58,744 nucleotides of DNA from Bacteroidota bacterium (lineage in GTDB: Bacteria > Bacteroidota > Bacteroidia > Bacteroidales > Prolixibacteraceae), in contig JAHEYT010000041.1 in assembly GCA_023251455.1 (NCBI GenBank), forward strand, positions 1 through 58,744, in the 5' to 3' direction. Numbering within the stretch: the first letter of the stretch is position 1; every line of letters begins with the position of its first letter. Under the pieces are notes generated by a model, which was not told the origin of the DNA, ran no database searches, and saw nothing but the letters and a program-made list of their open reading frames with translations. Below, piece after piece: positions 1 to 8,381 of the stretch. The position numbers were made by a program, and so were the translations under genes.

Positions 1-1473
1 ACTCTTGAAGCCGGTTATTATACCGAGTCCTATCGTCCGCAAATTCATTTTTCGCCCGAAGCGCACTGGATGAACGATCCCAACGGGCTGGTCTTCTCAA
101 ACGGGCAATATCATTTATTTTACCAGTATTATCCTGATAGTTCGGTGTGGGGGCCAATGCACTGGGGGCACGCCATAAGCAAAGACTTAATTCACTGGAA
201 ACACTTGCCCGTTGCACTTTATCCCGATTCACTCGGTTGTATTTTCTCCGGGAGTGCAGTTGCCGATGTGAATAATACTTCAGGATTGGGAAAAGACGGG
301 AAAGGGCCGTTGGTGGCTATGTTTACTTATCATGACTTTGAAGGAGCAAAAAACGGAACAAATACATTTCAGAATCAGGCTATCGCATACAGCAACGATG
401 AGGGACAAACTTGGATCAAGTATGACCACAACCCGGTGGTTAAAAACCTTGGCATCCGCGATTTTCGCGACCCCAAAGTGATGTGGCACGAAGCCTCCAA
501 AAAGTGGGTTTTGACATTGGCTACTCTAAATACAATCACCTTCTTTTCTTCTCCTGACCTGAAAAACTGGACGAAAGAAAGCGAATTTGGCGAAGGCGTT
601 GGCCAACATGGCGCAGCTTGGGAATGCCCCGATTTATTCAAACTGAAAGTTGAAGGAACCGATCAGGAAAAATGGGTGCTTTTGGTAAGTATCAATCCCG
701 GCGGGCCAAATGGCGGTTCAGCAACGCAATATTTTGTGGGTGAATTCGACGGCAAGGTATTTCATAACGAAAGTCCAAGTTCTGAAGCGCGATGGATGGA
801 CTACGGAAAAGACAACTACGCTGGAGTAAGCTGGTCGGGCGTTCCGCAAACCGATGGCCGTCGGCTTTTGATCGGCTGGATGAGTAACTGGCAGTATGCG
901 AATATAGTTCCAACAACGGTTTGGCGCGGCGCAATGACTTTGCCTCGTGAACTGAAACTTCAGAAACTTGAATCGGGCGAAATCGCTTTAAGCGGCTACC
1001 CAACTACCGAATTTGAAAATTACGGGACAAAATGGGAAGCTCTACAATCGGAAGAATCACCAAATACATATAGTCTGGGCTCTGCCGATGCTTTTGATTA
1101 TTCTGTAGAACTCGATTTGGCGTCGGCCAATCAGGCTACCATTCAGCTATCGAACGGCAAAAATGAGGTATTTGATATTGTCTTGGATAAAGCTAAACAG
1201 CATGTGCGTATCAACCGCAATCAATCAGGCGAAACAGCTTTTAGTAAAGAATTTCCGGTCGATATTGTTGCACCGGCCAGCATTAAGGATAGAGTAACAC
1301 TCAGGTTGGTTATTGACCAGGCTTCAGTTGAGCTGTTTATGGATGGCGGATTGCTGGAAATGACTAATATTGTATTTCCGGGAGAAATATACAATAAAGT
1401 GAAAATAAAGTCGGAACAGGAAATAAAAATAACTGAATCAAAAGTAAGGAAACTCGCCTCGATCTGGCGTTAA
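1..1473 (+). CDS. GH32 glycosidase (fructanase/levanase/invertase type), 5'-truncated by window edge
   Basis: Hydrolyses beta-fructosyl linkages in fructans or sucrose, releasing fructose for the transporter and kinase that follow. The frame is open from base 1, and the first ATG (base 70) lies inside the catalytic motif WMNDPNG, so the true start and any signal peptide are upstream of the window. The nucleophile Asp is at bases 76-78, the stabilising Asp of the RDP motif at 469-471, and the acid/base Glu of ECPD at 622-624. This is the five-bladed propeller, followed by a C-terminal beta-sandwich from roughly base 1050. All three catalytic residues are present. The gene ends 16 bases before the MFS gene, so they probably share a transcript. 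Endo- or exo-action and linkage preference cannot be told from this. Confidence 0.95.
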   Translation, partial: TLEAGYYTESYRPQIHFSPEAHWMNDPNGLVFSNGQYHLFYQYYPDSSVWGPMHWGHAISKDLIHWKHLPVALYPDSLGCIFSGSAVADVNNTSGLGKDGKGPLVAMFTYHDFEGAKNGTNTFQNQAIAYSNDEGQTWIKYDHNPVVKNLGIRDFRDPKVMWHEASKKWVLTLATLNTITFFSSPDLKNWTKESEFGEGVGQHGAAWECPDLFKLKVEGTDQEKWVLLVSINPGGPNGGSATQYFVGEFDGKVFHNESPSSEARWMDYGKDNYAGVSWSGVPQTDGRRLLIGWMSNWQYANIVPTTVWRGAMTLPRELKLQKLESGEIALSGYPTTEFENYGTKWEALQSEESPNTYSLGSADAFDYSVELDLASANQATIQLSNGKNEVFDIVLDKAKQHVRINRNQSGETAFSKEFPVDIVAPASIKDRVTLRLVIDQASVELFMDGGLLEMTNIVFPGEIYNKVKIKSEQEIKITESKVRKLASIWR

Positions 1474-1489
1474 AAACTAACTCATAATT

Positions 1490-2641
1490 ATGAAAAAAAC
1501 ATCTGCTCTCTCATTAATCCCTATTATGTTGGCATTTTTTGCCATGGGTTTTGTCGATTTGGTTGGCATAGCCGCCAATTACGTAAAAGCTGACTTTAAA
1601 TTATCCGATACCCTGGCAAACCTGTTGCCCTCCATGGTGTTCTTGTGGTTTTTTGTTTTTTCGGTTCCAACAGGAATGCTGATGAACAAAATTGGAAGAA
1701 AAAACACTGTATTGTTGAGTTTGGTGGTTACTCTTCCGGCATTAATCATTCCGCTAATTAGCTATTCATTTGTCTCGATGCTAATTTCCTTTACCTTTTT
1801 GGGTATCGGGAATACATTGATGCAAGTTTCACTGAATCCGCTGATTGCAGGTTTGGTGAGCAAAGATAGGATGGCAAGTACTTTAACGTTTGGTCAGTTT
1901 GTTAAAGCAATCGCATCTTTCATCGCTCCAATTCTGGCAGCTTGGGCAGTCATTCGTTTTGCTGATTGGAGAATGATACTGTTTCCTTTATTCCTGACAA
2001 TATTGGTATTGGTGATTTTCTTACTCTTCTTTACCAAAGTAGATGAACCCAAAGCCGAAAATAAATCGACCTCTTTTGGAGCCAGTTTTTCACTTCTGGG
2101 CGATGTCACTGTACTTTTCCTGTTTCTTGGAATTATGGCACACGTCGGGCTCGATGTTGGTTTAAATACAACCGCACCCAAACTTTTGATTGAGAAGTTG
2201 AATATACCATTAGCCGATGCTGGTTATGCCACAAGTTTTTATTTCATTTTCAGAACAGTGGGCTGTTTGTTGGGCTCAGCCATACTCGCAAAATTCTCAG
2301 GGAGGAGTGTGTTTTTGGTAAGTGTATTGATGATTTTAGTGGGCGTATTAACCATGTTTACTTCCGACAAAACCATCATTTATGCTGGTATTGCCTTATT
2401 TGGCTTAGGTAATGCCAATATTTTTTCGGTCATGTTCTCGCAAGCCCTTGTTTGTCAGCCCAAATATAACAACGAAGTTTCTGGATTAATGATCATGGGT
2501 GTATTTGGTGGAGCTGTTTTTCCATTAATCATGGGAGTTATGTCGGATACCATGGGCGGACAAGTCGGTGCTGTTATTGTTTTACTTGCCTTAGTTAGCT
2601 ACCTTATTTTCGGCGTTTTCCCTAAAATTAAACAAGCTTAA
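1490..2641 (+). CDS. MFS sugar transporter, probably fructose importer
   Basis: A 383-residue major facilitator protein with about 12 hydrophobic segments. It carries the loop 2-3 signature as GMLMNKIGRKN near residues 63-73. Bacteroides fructan loci place an inner-membrane monosaccharide transporter between a GH32 enzyme and fructokinase, and the order here is the same, so fructose is the likely substrate (inference from context). It sits 16 bases after the GH32 gene and 35 before the kinase gene. The start is the ATG after a short AT-rich gap, and no strong ribosome-binding site is visible, as is usual in Bacteroidota. Confidence 0.85.
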   Translation: MKKTSALSLIPIMLAFFAMGFVDLVGIAANYVKADFKLSDTLANLLPSMVFLWFFVFSVPTGMLMNKIGRKNTVLLSLVVTLPALIIPLISYSFVSMLISFTFLGIGNTLMQVSLNPLIAGLVSKDRMASTLTFGQFVKAIASFIAPILAAWAVIRFADWRMILFPLFLTILVLVIFLLFFTKVDEPKAENKSTSFGASFSLLGDVTVLFLFLGIMAHVGLDVGLNTTAPKLLIEKLNIPLADAGYATSFYFIFRTVGCLLGSAILAKFSGRSVFLVSVLMILVGVLTMFTSDKTIIYAGIALFGLGNANIFSVMFSQALVCQPKYNNEVSGLMIMGVFGGAVFPLIMGVMSDTMGGQVGAVIVLLALVSYLIFGVFPKIKQA

Positions 2642-2676
2642 CAACGAGCGAAAACATCCAAATCAATACATTTATC

Positions 2677-3558
2677 ATGAATAGTACAATCAAAAAACAT
2701 ACAGTAATCGGAATGGGCGAAGTGCTTTGGGATTTATTGCCCGATGGAAAAATATTAGGTGGCGCCCCGGTTAATTTTGCGTATCATGCAATGCAGCTTG
2801 GCGCTGTTGGCGTGGCCGTCAGCTCGGTTGGCAACGATGAATTGGGGCGCGAAATCATGGATTCGGTTAACTCAAAAGGGGTTGAAAACTGTATTGCAGT
2901 GAATGATCACCCAACCGGAACCGTTGGAGTTACCCTGAAAGATGGAAAACCGGATTACACGATTTATGAAAATGTAGCCTGGGATTTTATCGAATTAACT
3001 CCGGAAGCGATCAAAATGCTGCAACAAGCTGATGCCATCTGTTTTGGAACTTTAGCGCAGCGAAGCGCCGTTTCGCACAGTGCCATCCAAAAAGCTTTAA
3101 AGCTCGTTCCTGAAAATTGCCTGAAAGTTTATGACATCAACCTGAGGCAGAAATATTACAGCAAAGAATTGATAAGCGAATCGTTATCAATCGCCGATGT
3201 GTTCAAGATTAACGATGACGAGGTTGAACTCTTTAAGCATTTGTTTGGTTTCGAAGGAAGCGAAATAGAAGTTTGCAAGAAAATTAAGGAAACTTATTCA
3301 TTAGAATATCTGGCATTGACTAAAGGCGAAAAAGGAAGTTACCTTTTTCATGATTCTGAAGTATCATTTCTGCCAACGCCTTTAGTTGAAGTTGAAGATA
3401 CCATTGGCGCAGGCGATTCGTTCACTTCGGCTATGGTGATGGGAATTTTAAAACAGCAACCTCTTAATGAGATTCATCGAAAAGCAGTTGATATATCGGC
3501 TTTTGTTTGTACCCAGAAGGGGGCAACACCTATTTTGCCTGAAAAGATTCTGGCATGA
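2677..3558 (+). CDS. PfkB-family fructokinase
   Basis: Phosphorylates fructose with ATP, most likely to fructose 6-phosphate, in the cytoplasm. The 293-residue protein shows the PfkB sugar-binding N-terminus (GEVLWDLLPDG, then GGAPVNFAYH near residues 28-37). Its C-terminal signature is DTIGAGDSF near residues 241-249, where the last Asp is the catalytic base and the GAGD turn is the anion hole. Length is normal for bacterial fructokinases. It is the last gene of the GH32/MFS/kinase set and is followed by an 11-bp stem hairpin. The specificity call rests on the operon, since PfkB kinases are hard to separate by sequence alone. Confidence 0.9.
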   Translation: MNSTIKKHTVIGMGEVLWDLLPDGKILGGAPVNFAYHAMQLGAVGVAVSSVGNDELGREIMDSVNSKGVENCIAVNDHPTGTVGVTLKDGKPDYTIYENVAWDFIELTPEAIKMLQQADAICFGTLAQRSAVSHSAIQKALKLVPENCLKVYDINLRQKYYSKELISESLSIADVFKINDDEVELFKHLFGFEGSEIEVCKKIKETYSLEYLALTKGEKGSYLFHDSEVSFLPTPLVEVEDTIGAGDSFTSAMVMGILKQQPLNEIHRKAVDISAFVCTQKGATPILPEKILA

Positions 3559-3592
3559 AGTAATGGTTATTCAGTTTAAAGATATAATTATA

Positions 3593-3629
3593 AAAGAGGG
3601 CACATTCCATTGGTTTTGTGCCCTCTTTA
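3593..3629. terminator. Terminator hairpin after the fructokinase gene
   Basis: A perfect 11-bp stem, AAAGAGGGCAC (3593-3603) with GTGCCCTCTTT (3618-3628), and a 14-base loop. The A-rich left and T-rich right arms suit termination from both sides, which fits the convergent transposase fragment ending at 3659. Confidence 0.8.
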
Positions 3630-3658
3630 TGAGTATTCGAATCCGATAATAGGTGCAA

Positions 3659-4084
3659 TTATAAATTATGATCCTGATTTTTTGAACATGCATAAAGGAG
3701 GCTGTCAAACGTGTATTTGCGTTCTGTTTTGTTTATGATCGCATTCAAATTGTTTAGCATTTCTTCAACCTGCTCGTATTCTCTACAGCCCAACTTTTGC
3801 TGTAATTCTGATGCCGAAAATACCTGATCAGACGAGGTAAGCATAAACATAGTTATAAACCAATATTTTATAGGAAGCTTTGTATTCTCCATTATGGTGC
3901 CGGATTTGATGTTTATCCGGGTTCCGCACTGCTTACATTCAGACTGGTCTCTTCCTTCAATCCAACTATGTGTAATGCCACCACATTTGGGACATACAGT
4001 GCCAACATTTTCGCGGATAGTTGTAAAGTATTGTAGACATTCATTTTCTCCGGGAAACCTTCTGATGAAATCTAGTAAATTCAT
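3659..4084 (-). pseudogene. N-terminal fragment of an IS1595-type transposase (zinc-ribbon domain only)
   Basis: 141 residues resembling the N-terminal part of IS1595-family transposases. The opening FPGENECLQYF helix is followed by a zinc ribbon with CPKCGG and CKQCGT, a SGTIMENTKLPIKYWF segment, and a helical stretch with SASELQQKLG. Full-length members are about twice as long and carry a DDE-type catalytic domain, which is absent: the frame stops after a short divergent tail. No terminal inverted repeats were recognised. It is either a decayed insertion-sequence remnant or a small DNA-binding protein derived from one. The reading frame is intact over its length, so expression is not excluded. 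Confidence 0.6.
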
Positions 4085-4696
4085 AATATAGAAGAATCAA
4101 TGGTTTAAAGATACCAAGGAAGATAGTTTGTTACAATCAGCAAAAGCCTGATTTTAGCTTCAGGAAAACTGAGATTCAACTTCATAAAGACTGATATTTA
4201 GCCAAGTAAGTGATGGTTTTGGTGTTGTTGTGTGTACTCAATTAACTTTAATCGATTGATTTGGAAGAGTTTTTTTGATGATTATGGTTATAGGAACCAG
4301 TTCCAGTTTGGGGTGTACTAAAAGTCCGAGTAATGAAAAATTTTAGCAATATTTATACTGAAATTGCACTAAGTAAGTATAAATCCTTGAAGAGCCTCAT
4401 AGGCTTTTTTACTTATGCATAATAGATAGCTAAATTGATGATTAATATTAAATTAAGCCAATATTAGTTGTTTTGTTTCTTCTTTCATTTTAGGCAGCCA
4501 ATTGATAGTTTTTGCCCTTTTGGAAAGAGAACTTCGAGCTTTGATTCTTTTTCTTTTTCGAAATAAATATATCTTTAGCAAAGCAATTTACATGTGATTG
4601 AAAAGGAAGTTTTACTGATTTTTTTTCTGAAGAAAACCAGCAATATTTTTCATTTATTTCTTTCTAAAACTTTAAGCTAACCATTTAGTGCAGGAT
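4085..4696. other. Gene-poor 0.6-kb gap between transposase fragment and sensor kinase
   Basis: AT-rich with no convincing gene. It holds an inverted repeat ATTTATACT/AGTATAAAT (4351-4359 and 4376-4384), then a small hairpin AGCCT/AGGCT followed by six T (4390-4410) that looks like a plus-strand terminator with no recognisable gene before it. A 22-codon ORF (4278-4346) with a lipobox-like SLGC precedes that hairpin but is too short and unusual to call. The stretch may be debris of a decayed gene or insertion. Confidence 0.5.
4390..4410 (+). terminator. Possible orphan intrinsic terminator
   Basis: Five-base stem AGCCT (4393-4397) with AGGCT (4401-4405), extendable by A-T and G-T pairs, a 3-base loop and a T6 run. 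It is compact and of the right shape, but no credible gene lies upstream on the plus strand. Confidence 0.4.
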
Positions 4697-6217
4697 ATGT
4701 ATTCAAAGAAAAATATTTTGATAATTGATGATTTGGAGATAAATCTCAGGCTTGTTGAAGCTATCCTGAAAAAAAGCCATCCTGAATATGAAATTTTACT
4801 TGCCACATCCGGAAGTGAAGGCATTGAAATCGCTCAATCACAATTGCCAGAAGTTATCCTCCTTGATATTTTCATGCCAGAGATGGATGGTTTTGAGACC
4901 TGTAGAAAGCTTAAATCCGACAAAGCAACCACCAGTATCCCTATCTTAATGGTATCGGCAGGGGGAAGTATTTCTGACATTAGAGTTGAAGGCCTTCAGG
5001 CAGGAGCTGATGCTATTATTTCAAAACCATTTAATAAAGAAGAGTTTGTTGCTCTTGTAAATGTAATGATTCGCATTAAAAGAGCTGAAGACAAGCTTAA
5101 AATGCAAAATAAGGAACTTGAAATCTATATTAGAAAGCAAATCAAAGAGTTTCGTGATGTTGAAGATAGATTTTTACAGGTTTCGGGTTATGCACTTGAA
5201 TTTTTTTGGGAAATTAATCCCGATGGACTAATCACCTACGTAAGTCCTGTCATCGAAAAAAATCTGGGGTATAAGCCTGAAGAAATTGTGGACAAAATGT
5301 ACATTTTCCCTTTCACTTCTTTCAAGGGAAGTCATCCGTTACTGAAAAAGATAAAAAATGATTTTGAGTCGTCCTATTATTTTAAAGATGAGCGATTAAT
5401 ATTTCGGCATCGGAATGGGAAAAAAGTATGGATGGCAGCAAGTGGATTTCCTATAAAAGACAATGTGGATAATTTAATTGGATACAGGGGTGTTTGCCAG
5501 GATATTACAGAGCGCGTCAAGGCTGAAACCGACCTTCAGAAGAGCCTCATAAAAATTAAAGAATATCAGATAAAACTAAAAAAAATGAATACTGATTTAT
5601 CAATCACGGAAGAAAAGGAGAGGCGAAGAATCTCTGAATTCCTGCACGATGGGATCAGTCAAATTCTATCACTCGTATATATAAAACTGACGTCTCTGCT
5701 TAATTCAGAACAATTGCCAAAGACTGACCGGACAATCAGAGAATCGGTAGAATTAATCAATAATGCCATTGTTGAGACCCGCTCGTTAACTTATGATCTT
5801 AGTCCACCAATTTTATATGAACTTGGACTGATTCCGGCCATCAAATGGAAATTAGAGCAAATTGAAAATAGATATGGTATTGCTACCACAATCAAAGGAA
5901 CCAATGATCCATTGGAGATAGATGCAGATATCCGGATTCTGTTATACCGGATAATTTCGGAACTGATTGTAAATGTCATCAAACATGCAAACGCCGATTT
6001 AATTAAAATAGAAATTAATAAAGATCAGAAATATTTGTACATTTCAGTTGTTGATAACGGACAAGGATTTAAATATACGGCCGAGACTAAATCGAATGAA
6101 CGGGGCGGATTTGGCTTATTTAGCATCAGAGAACGATTGGATTCCATTCAAGGCTCCTTAATTTTTGAATCAGATAATCAAACAGGAACAAATGCTATTG
6201 TGCAAGTTCCTATATAA
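4697..6217 (+). CDS. Receiver-PAS-histidine kinase (NarX/DegS-type HisKA_3), cytoplasmic
   Basis: A soluble sensor kinase of about 506 residues with no membrane segment. It starts with a receiver domain (IIDD acidic pocket; phospho-acceptor Asp in LLDIFMP near residue 57; SKPF lysine near 110), then a short coiled linker. A PAS domain ending in the GYRGVCQDIT PAC motif follows, then a HisKA_3 helix with phospho-acceptor His in FLHDG near residue 317. The C-terminal ATPase domain shows an N box (NVIKHA), DNGQGF and GGFGLFSIRERL. The ATG at 4697 is preferred over an in-frame GTG at 4688. The partner response regulator follows 11 bases later, so the pair is likely co-transcribed. The signal is unknown. 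The PAS domain and lack of membrane anchor suggest an internal cue. Confidence 0.9.
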   Translation: MYSKKNILIIDDLEINLRLVEAILKKSHPEYEILLATSGSEGIEIAQSQLPEVILLDIFMPEMDGFETCRKLKSDKATTSIPILMVSAGGSISDIRVEGLQAGADAIISKPFNKEEFVALVNVMIRIKRAEDKLKMQNKELEIYIRKQIKEFRDVEDRFLQVSGYALEFFWEINPDGLITYVSPVIEKNLGYKPEEIVDKMYIFPFTSFKGSHPLLKKIKNDFESSYYFKDERLIFRHRNGKKVWMAASGFPIKDNVDNLIGYRGVCQDITERVKAETDLQKSLIKIKEYQIKLKKMNTDLSITEEKERRRISEFLHDGISQILSLVYIKLTSLLNSEQLPKTDRTIRESVELINNAIVETRSLTYDLSPPILYELGLIPAIKWKLEQIENRYGIATTIKGTNDPLEIDADIRILLYRIISELIVNVIKHANADLIKIEINKDQKYLYISVVDNGQGFKYTAETKSNERGGFGLFSIRERLDSIQGSLIFESDNQTGTNAIVQVPI

Positions 6218-6228
6218 GAATAAAGATT

Positions 6229-6876
6229 ATGCCAATTAAAATTATTATTGCTGACGATCACAGGTTATTCAGGGAAGGTTTGGTCAATCTATTATCCGAC
6301 TCGAAAGATATCGAAATTCTTGCGCAAGCCGAAAATGGGGCAGATGTTATTGTCAAAGCAAAAGAGTTAAATCCTGATGTTATTATTATGGATATTGGAA
6401 TGCCAGTACTAAATGGTGTCGAGGCAACTGGCAAATTGTTAAAGGATTTCCCCTCAATTAAAGTTATTGCGCTTTCAATGCATTCCGACAAACAATACAT
6501 TAAAGGTATGCTGGAAGCTGGTGCTTCAGGATATTTGTTTAAAAATTGTGCTTATGACGAATTGATTGATGCAATTCATACCGTCCATGCCGGAAAAAAA
6601 TATCTGAGTGATAAGATTACTGAAATAATGATTCAGGATTATCTGGGGAAAGAAGAAAGTATACCAGAAACAGATTCAGAATTAACTGAAAGAGAATCGG
6701 AAATTTTGAAGCTAATCGCTGAAGGGGCTTCAACCAGTGAAATCTCGGAGCTTTTATTCGTTAGCGTAAAAACAATAGGCACGCACAAACAGCATTTACT
6801 TGAAAAGCTAAATCTGAAAACATCAACGGATTTGGTTAAATATGCTATCAAAAAAGGAATAATTTCTTTAGACTAG
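6229..6876 (+). CDS. NarL/FixJ-family response regulator
   Basis: A 215-residue DNA-binding regulator. The receiver domain has the ADDH pocket (residues 8-11), the phospho-acceptor Asp55 in IIMDIGMP, and a conserved Lys near 105. A linker leads to a LuxR-type helix-turn-helix (LTERESEILKLIAEG, then SVKTIGTHKQHLLEKL). Length is standard for the family. It lies 11 bases after the HisKA_3 kinase, the histidine-kinase class that normally pairs with NarL-type regulators, so it is very probably the kinase's output. Target genes cannot be told. Its gene is followed by a perfect long hairpin shared with the convergent transporter gene. Confidence 0.93.
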   Translation: MPIKIIIADDHRLFREGLVNLLSDSKDIEILAQAENGADVIVKAKELNPDVIIMDIGMPVLNGVEATGKLLKDFPSIKVIALSMHSDKQYIKGMLEAGASGYLFKNCAYDELIDAIHTVHAGKKYLSDKITEIMIQDYLGKEESIPETDSELTERESEILKLIAEGASTSEISELLFVSVKTIGTHKQHLLEKLNLKTSTDLVKYAIKKGIISLD

Positions 6877-6899
6877 ATTTCGCATATCGTGTATCGTTT

Positions 6900-6959
6900 A
6901 ATAATTAGTCCATCATTAATGAAGGTTTAAGCAACTTCATTAATGATGGACTAATTATT
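6900..6959. terminator. Perfect 25-bp stem hairpin between convergent genes
   Basis: Left arm 6900-6924 and right arm 6935-6959 are exact reverse complements (25 of 25), with a 10-base loop. It lies between the response-regulator stop (6876) and the end of the minus-strand MFS gene (6973). The outer ends are A/T rich, so it can serve as a bidirectional terminator. The perfect length is unusual for an ordinary terminator. Confidence 0.8.
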
Positions 6960-6972
6960 TGTGACATCCCAC

Positions 6973-8379
6973 TTATTTCTTTAGCCACATTCGCTCGATG
7001 TCTTCGAGCGATTTACCTGTGGTTTCAGGTAATAATTTCCAGACTATCCACATGTATGGCAGGCACATCAAGGCAAATAGCCAGAAAGTACCGGCAGGTG
7101 TCAGATTGGTCAGCATCCAGGGAGTTAACTGGCCAATCAGGAAAGTCCCAATCCAAAGTGAAAGTCCTGAAATTGACATGGCGGCACCCCTGACTTTGGC
7201 CGGATACATCTCGGAAAGAAGCACAAAGATGACTGCACAAATGGAAATGGCACAACAAAAAATGTAGAGCAAAAAGAAGGTCAGAAGATAAACAGACGAC
7301 AGACCCCAGGCCGCACCAAAAGTGAAATAAAGTCCTATGCAGATCAGGGTAATGATCATTCCTGAAACGCCCCAATAGACCAGTTGTTTTCGCCCAACTT
7401 TGTCTATAATAATTAATGCTAAAACAGTTGTCAGCATATTTACCAATCCCACCATAACCTGATAAAACAGTGAATCGCCGCTCGATAGTCCACTTTCTTT
7501 AAATATGGTCGGTCCATAATACAAAACCGCATTCACTCCCATAAACTGCCCGAGTATGGCCAAGGCAACGCCGATGAAAAGTGCAATCCGAAATCCAGGT
7601 GAAAACAGCAATCGCCAATCAGATTTCACTTCTTCAGTTATCAAATCTTTTACATTTTTAATTTGCACCTGAATCTCGTTACCTTTGTATATCTTGGTCA
7701 TAATGGCTAAGGCTCGGTTTTCTTTTCCGCGCACAATCAGCCAGCGCGGACTTTCAGGAATTAAGAAAAGTATCAAAAAGAACAGCAGCGCAGGTAATGC
7801 TTCCATGCCCAGCATCCCGCGCCAAGCCTCGACAGCAAATATTTTATGGTATAAACCCTGAGTCGCTCCGGATTTGATCAGCGAATCGGAATAATTTTGC
7901 AAACCAAAATTTGCCAGATAAGCTCCTAAAAATCCTATTGTTATAGCGAGCTGATAAAGCGAAACCAATTGGCCACGGTAACGCGGAACCGAGACTTCGG
8001 CAATGTACAAAGGTGAAATAACCGATGCAACCCCAATTCCAATTCCTCCAACGATGCGGAAAATAATGAGTTGCATTTCATCGGCGGCAATCATACAGCC
8101 AATACCCGATGCCGAGAATAGAATTGCCGATAATAAAAGGACGATTTTACGGCCATATCGGTCGCTCAGAGGTCCTGCAATGACAACTCCGCCAATTGAC
8201 CCGACCAACGCACAGCCCACATACCATCCTTTCCCGAAATCGTCGAGATTGAACTGAGATGCTACCTGATCGACAGTTCCGGAAATTACAGCCGTATCGT
8301 ATCCGAACAAGAATCCTCCTAGCGCAGCTACAAACGATAGCCAGATGATGTAACCTAATCTATAATTTTCTTTACTCAT
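6973..8379 (-). CDS. MFS sugar porter (XylE/AraE/GLUT-type proton symporter)
   Basis: 468 residues with 12 predicted membrane segments and the classical sugar-porter signatures: GGFLFGYDTAVISG near the N-terminus, DRYGRK after segment 2, PESPRWL in the middle loop, and a C-terminal PETTGKSLEDIE. It imports a monosaccharide across the inner membrane, probably with protons. It is the last gene of a minus-strand set with a DUF4434 protein (2-base gap) and an AGE-family epimerase, so the substrate is probably the sugar handled by the epimerase. The exact sugar cannot be assigned. Confidence 0.9.
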   Translation of the reverse strand: MSKENYRLGYIIWLSFVAALGGFLFGYDTAVISGTVDQVASQFNLDDFGKGWYVGCALVGSIGGVVIAGPLSDRYGRKIVLLLSAILFSASGIGCMIAADEMQLIIFRIVGGIGIGVASVISPLYIAEVSVPRYRGQLVSLYQLAITIGFLGAYLANFGLQNYSDSLIKSGATQGLYHKIFAVEAWRGMLGMEALPALLFFLILFLIPESPRWLIVRGKENRALAIMTKIYKGNEIQVQIKNVKDLITEEVKSDWRLLFSPGFRIALFIGVALAILGQFMGVNAVLYYGPTIFKESGLSSGDSLFYQVMVGLVNMLTTVLALIIIDKVGRKQLVYWGVSGMIITLICIGLYFTFGAAWGLSSVYLLTFFLLYIFCCAISICAVIFVLLSEMYPAKVRGAAMSISGLSLWIGTFLIGQLTPWMLTNLTPAGTFWLFALMCLPYMWIVWKLLPETTGKSLEDIERMWLKK

Positions 8380-8381
8380 TA

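Noticed and set aside
4278..4346. 22-codon ORF with a lipobox-like SLGC before a terminator-like hairpin
   Set aside because: Too short for a signal peptide plus mature protein, no charged n-region, and no supporting context.
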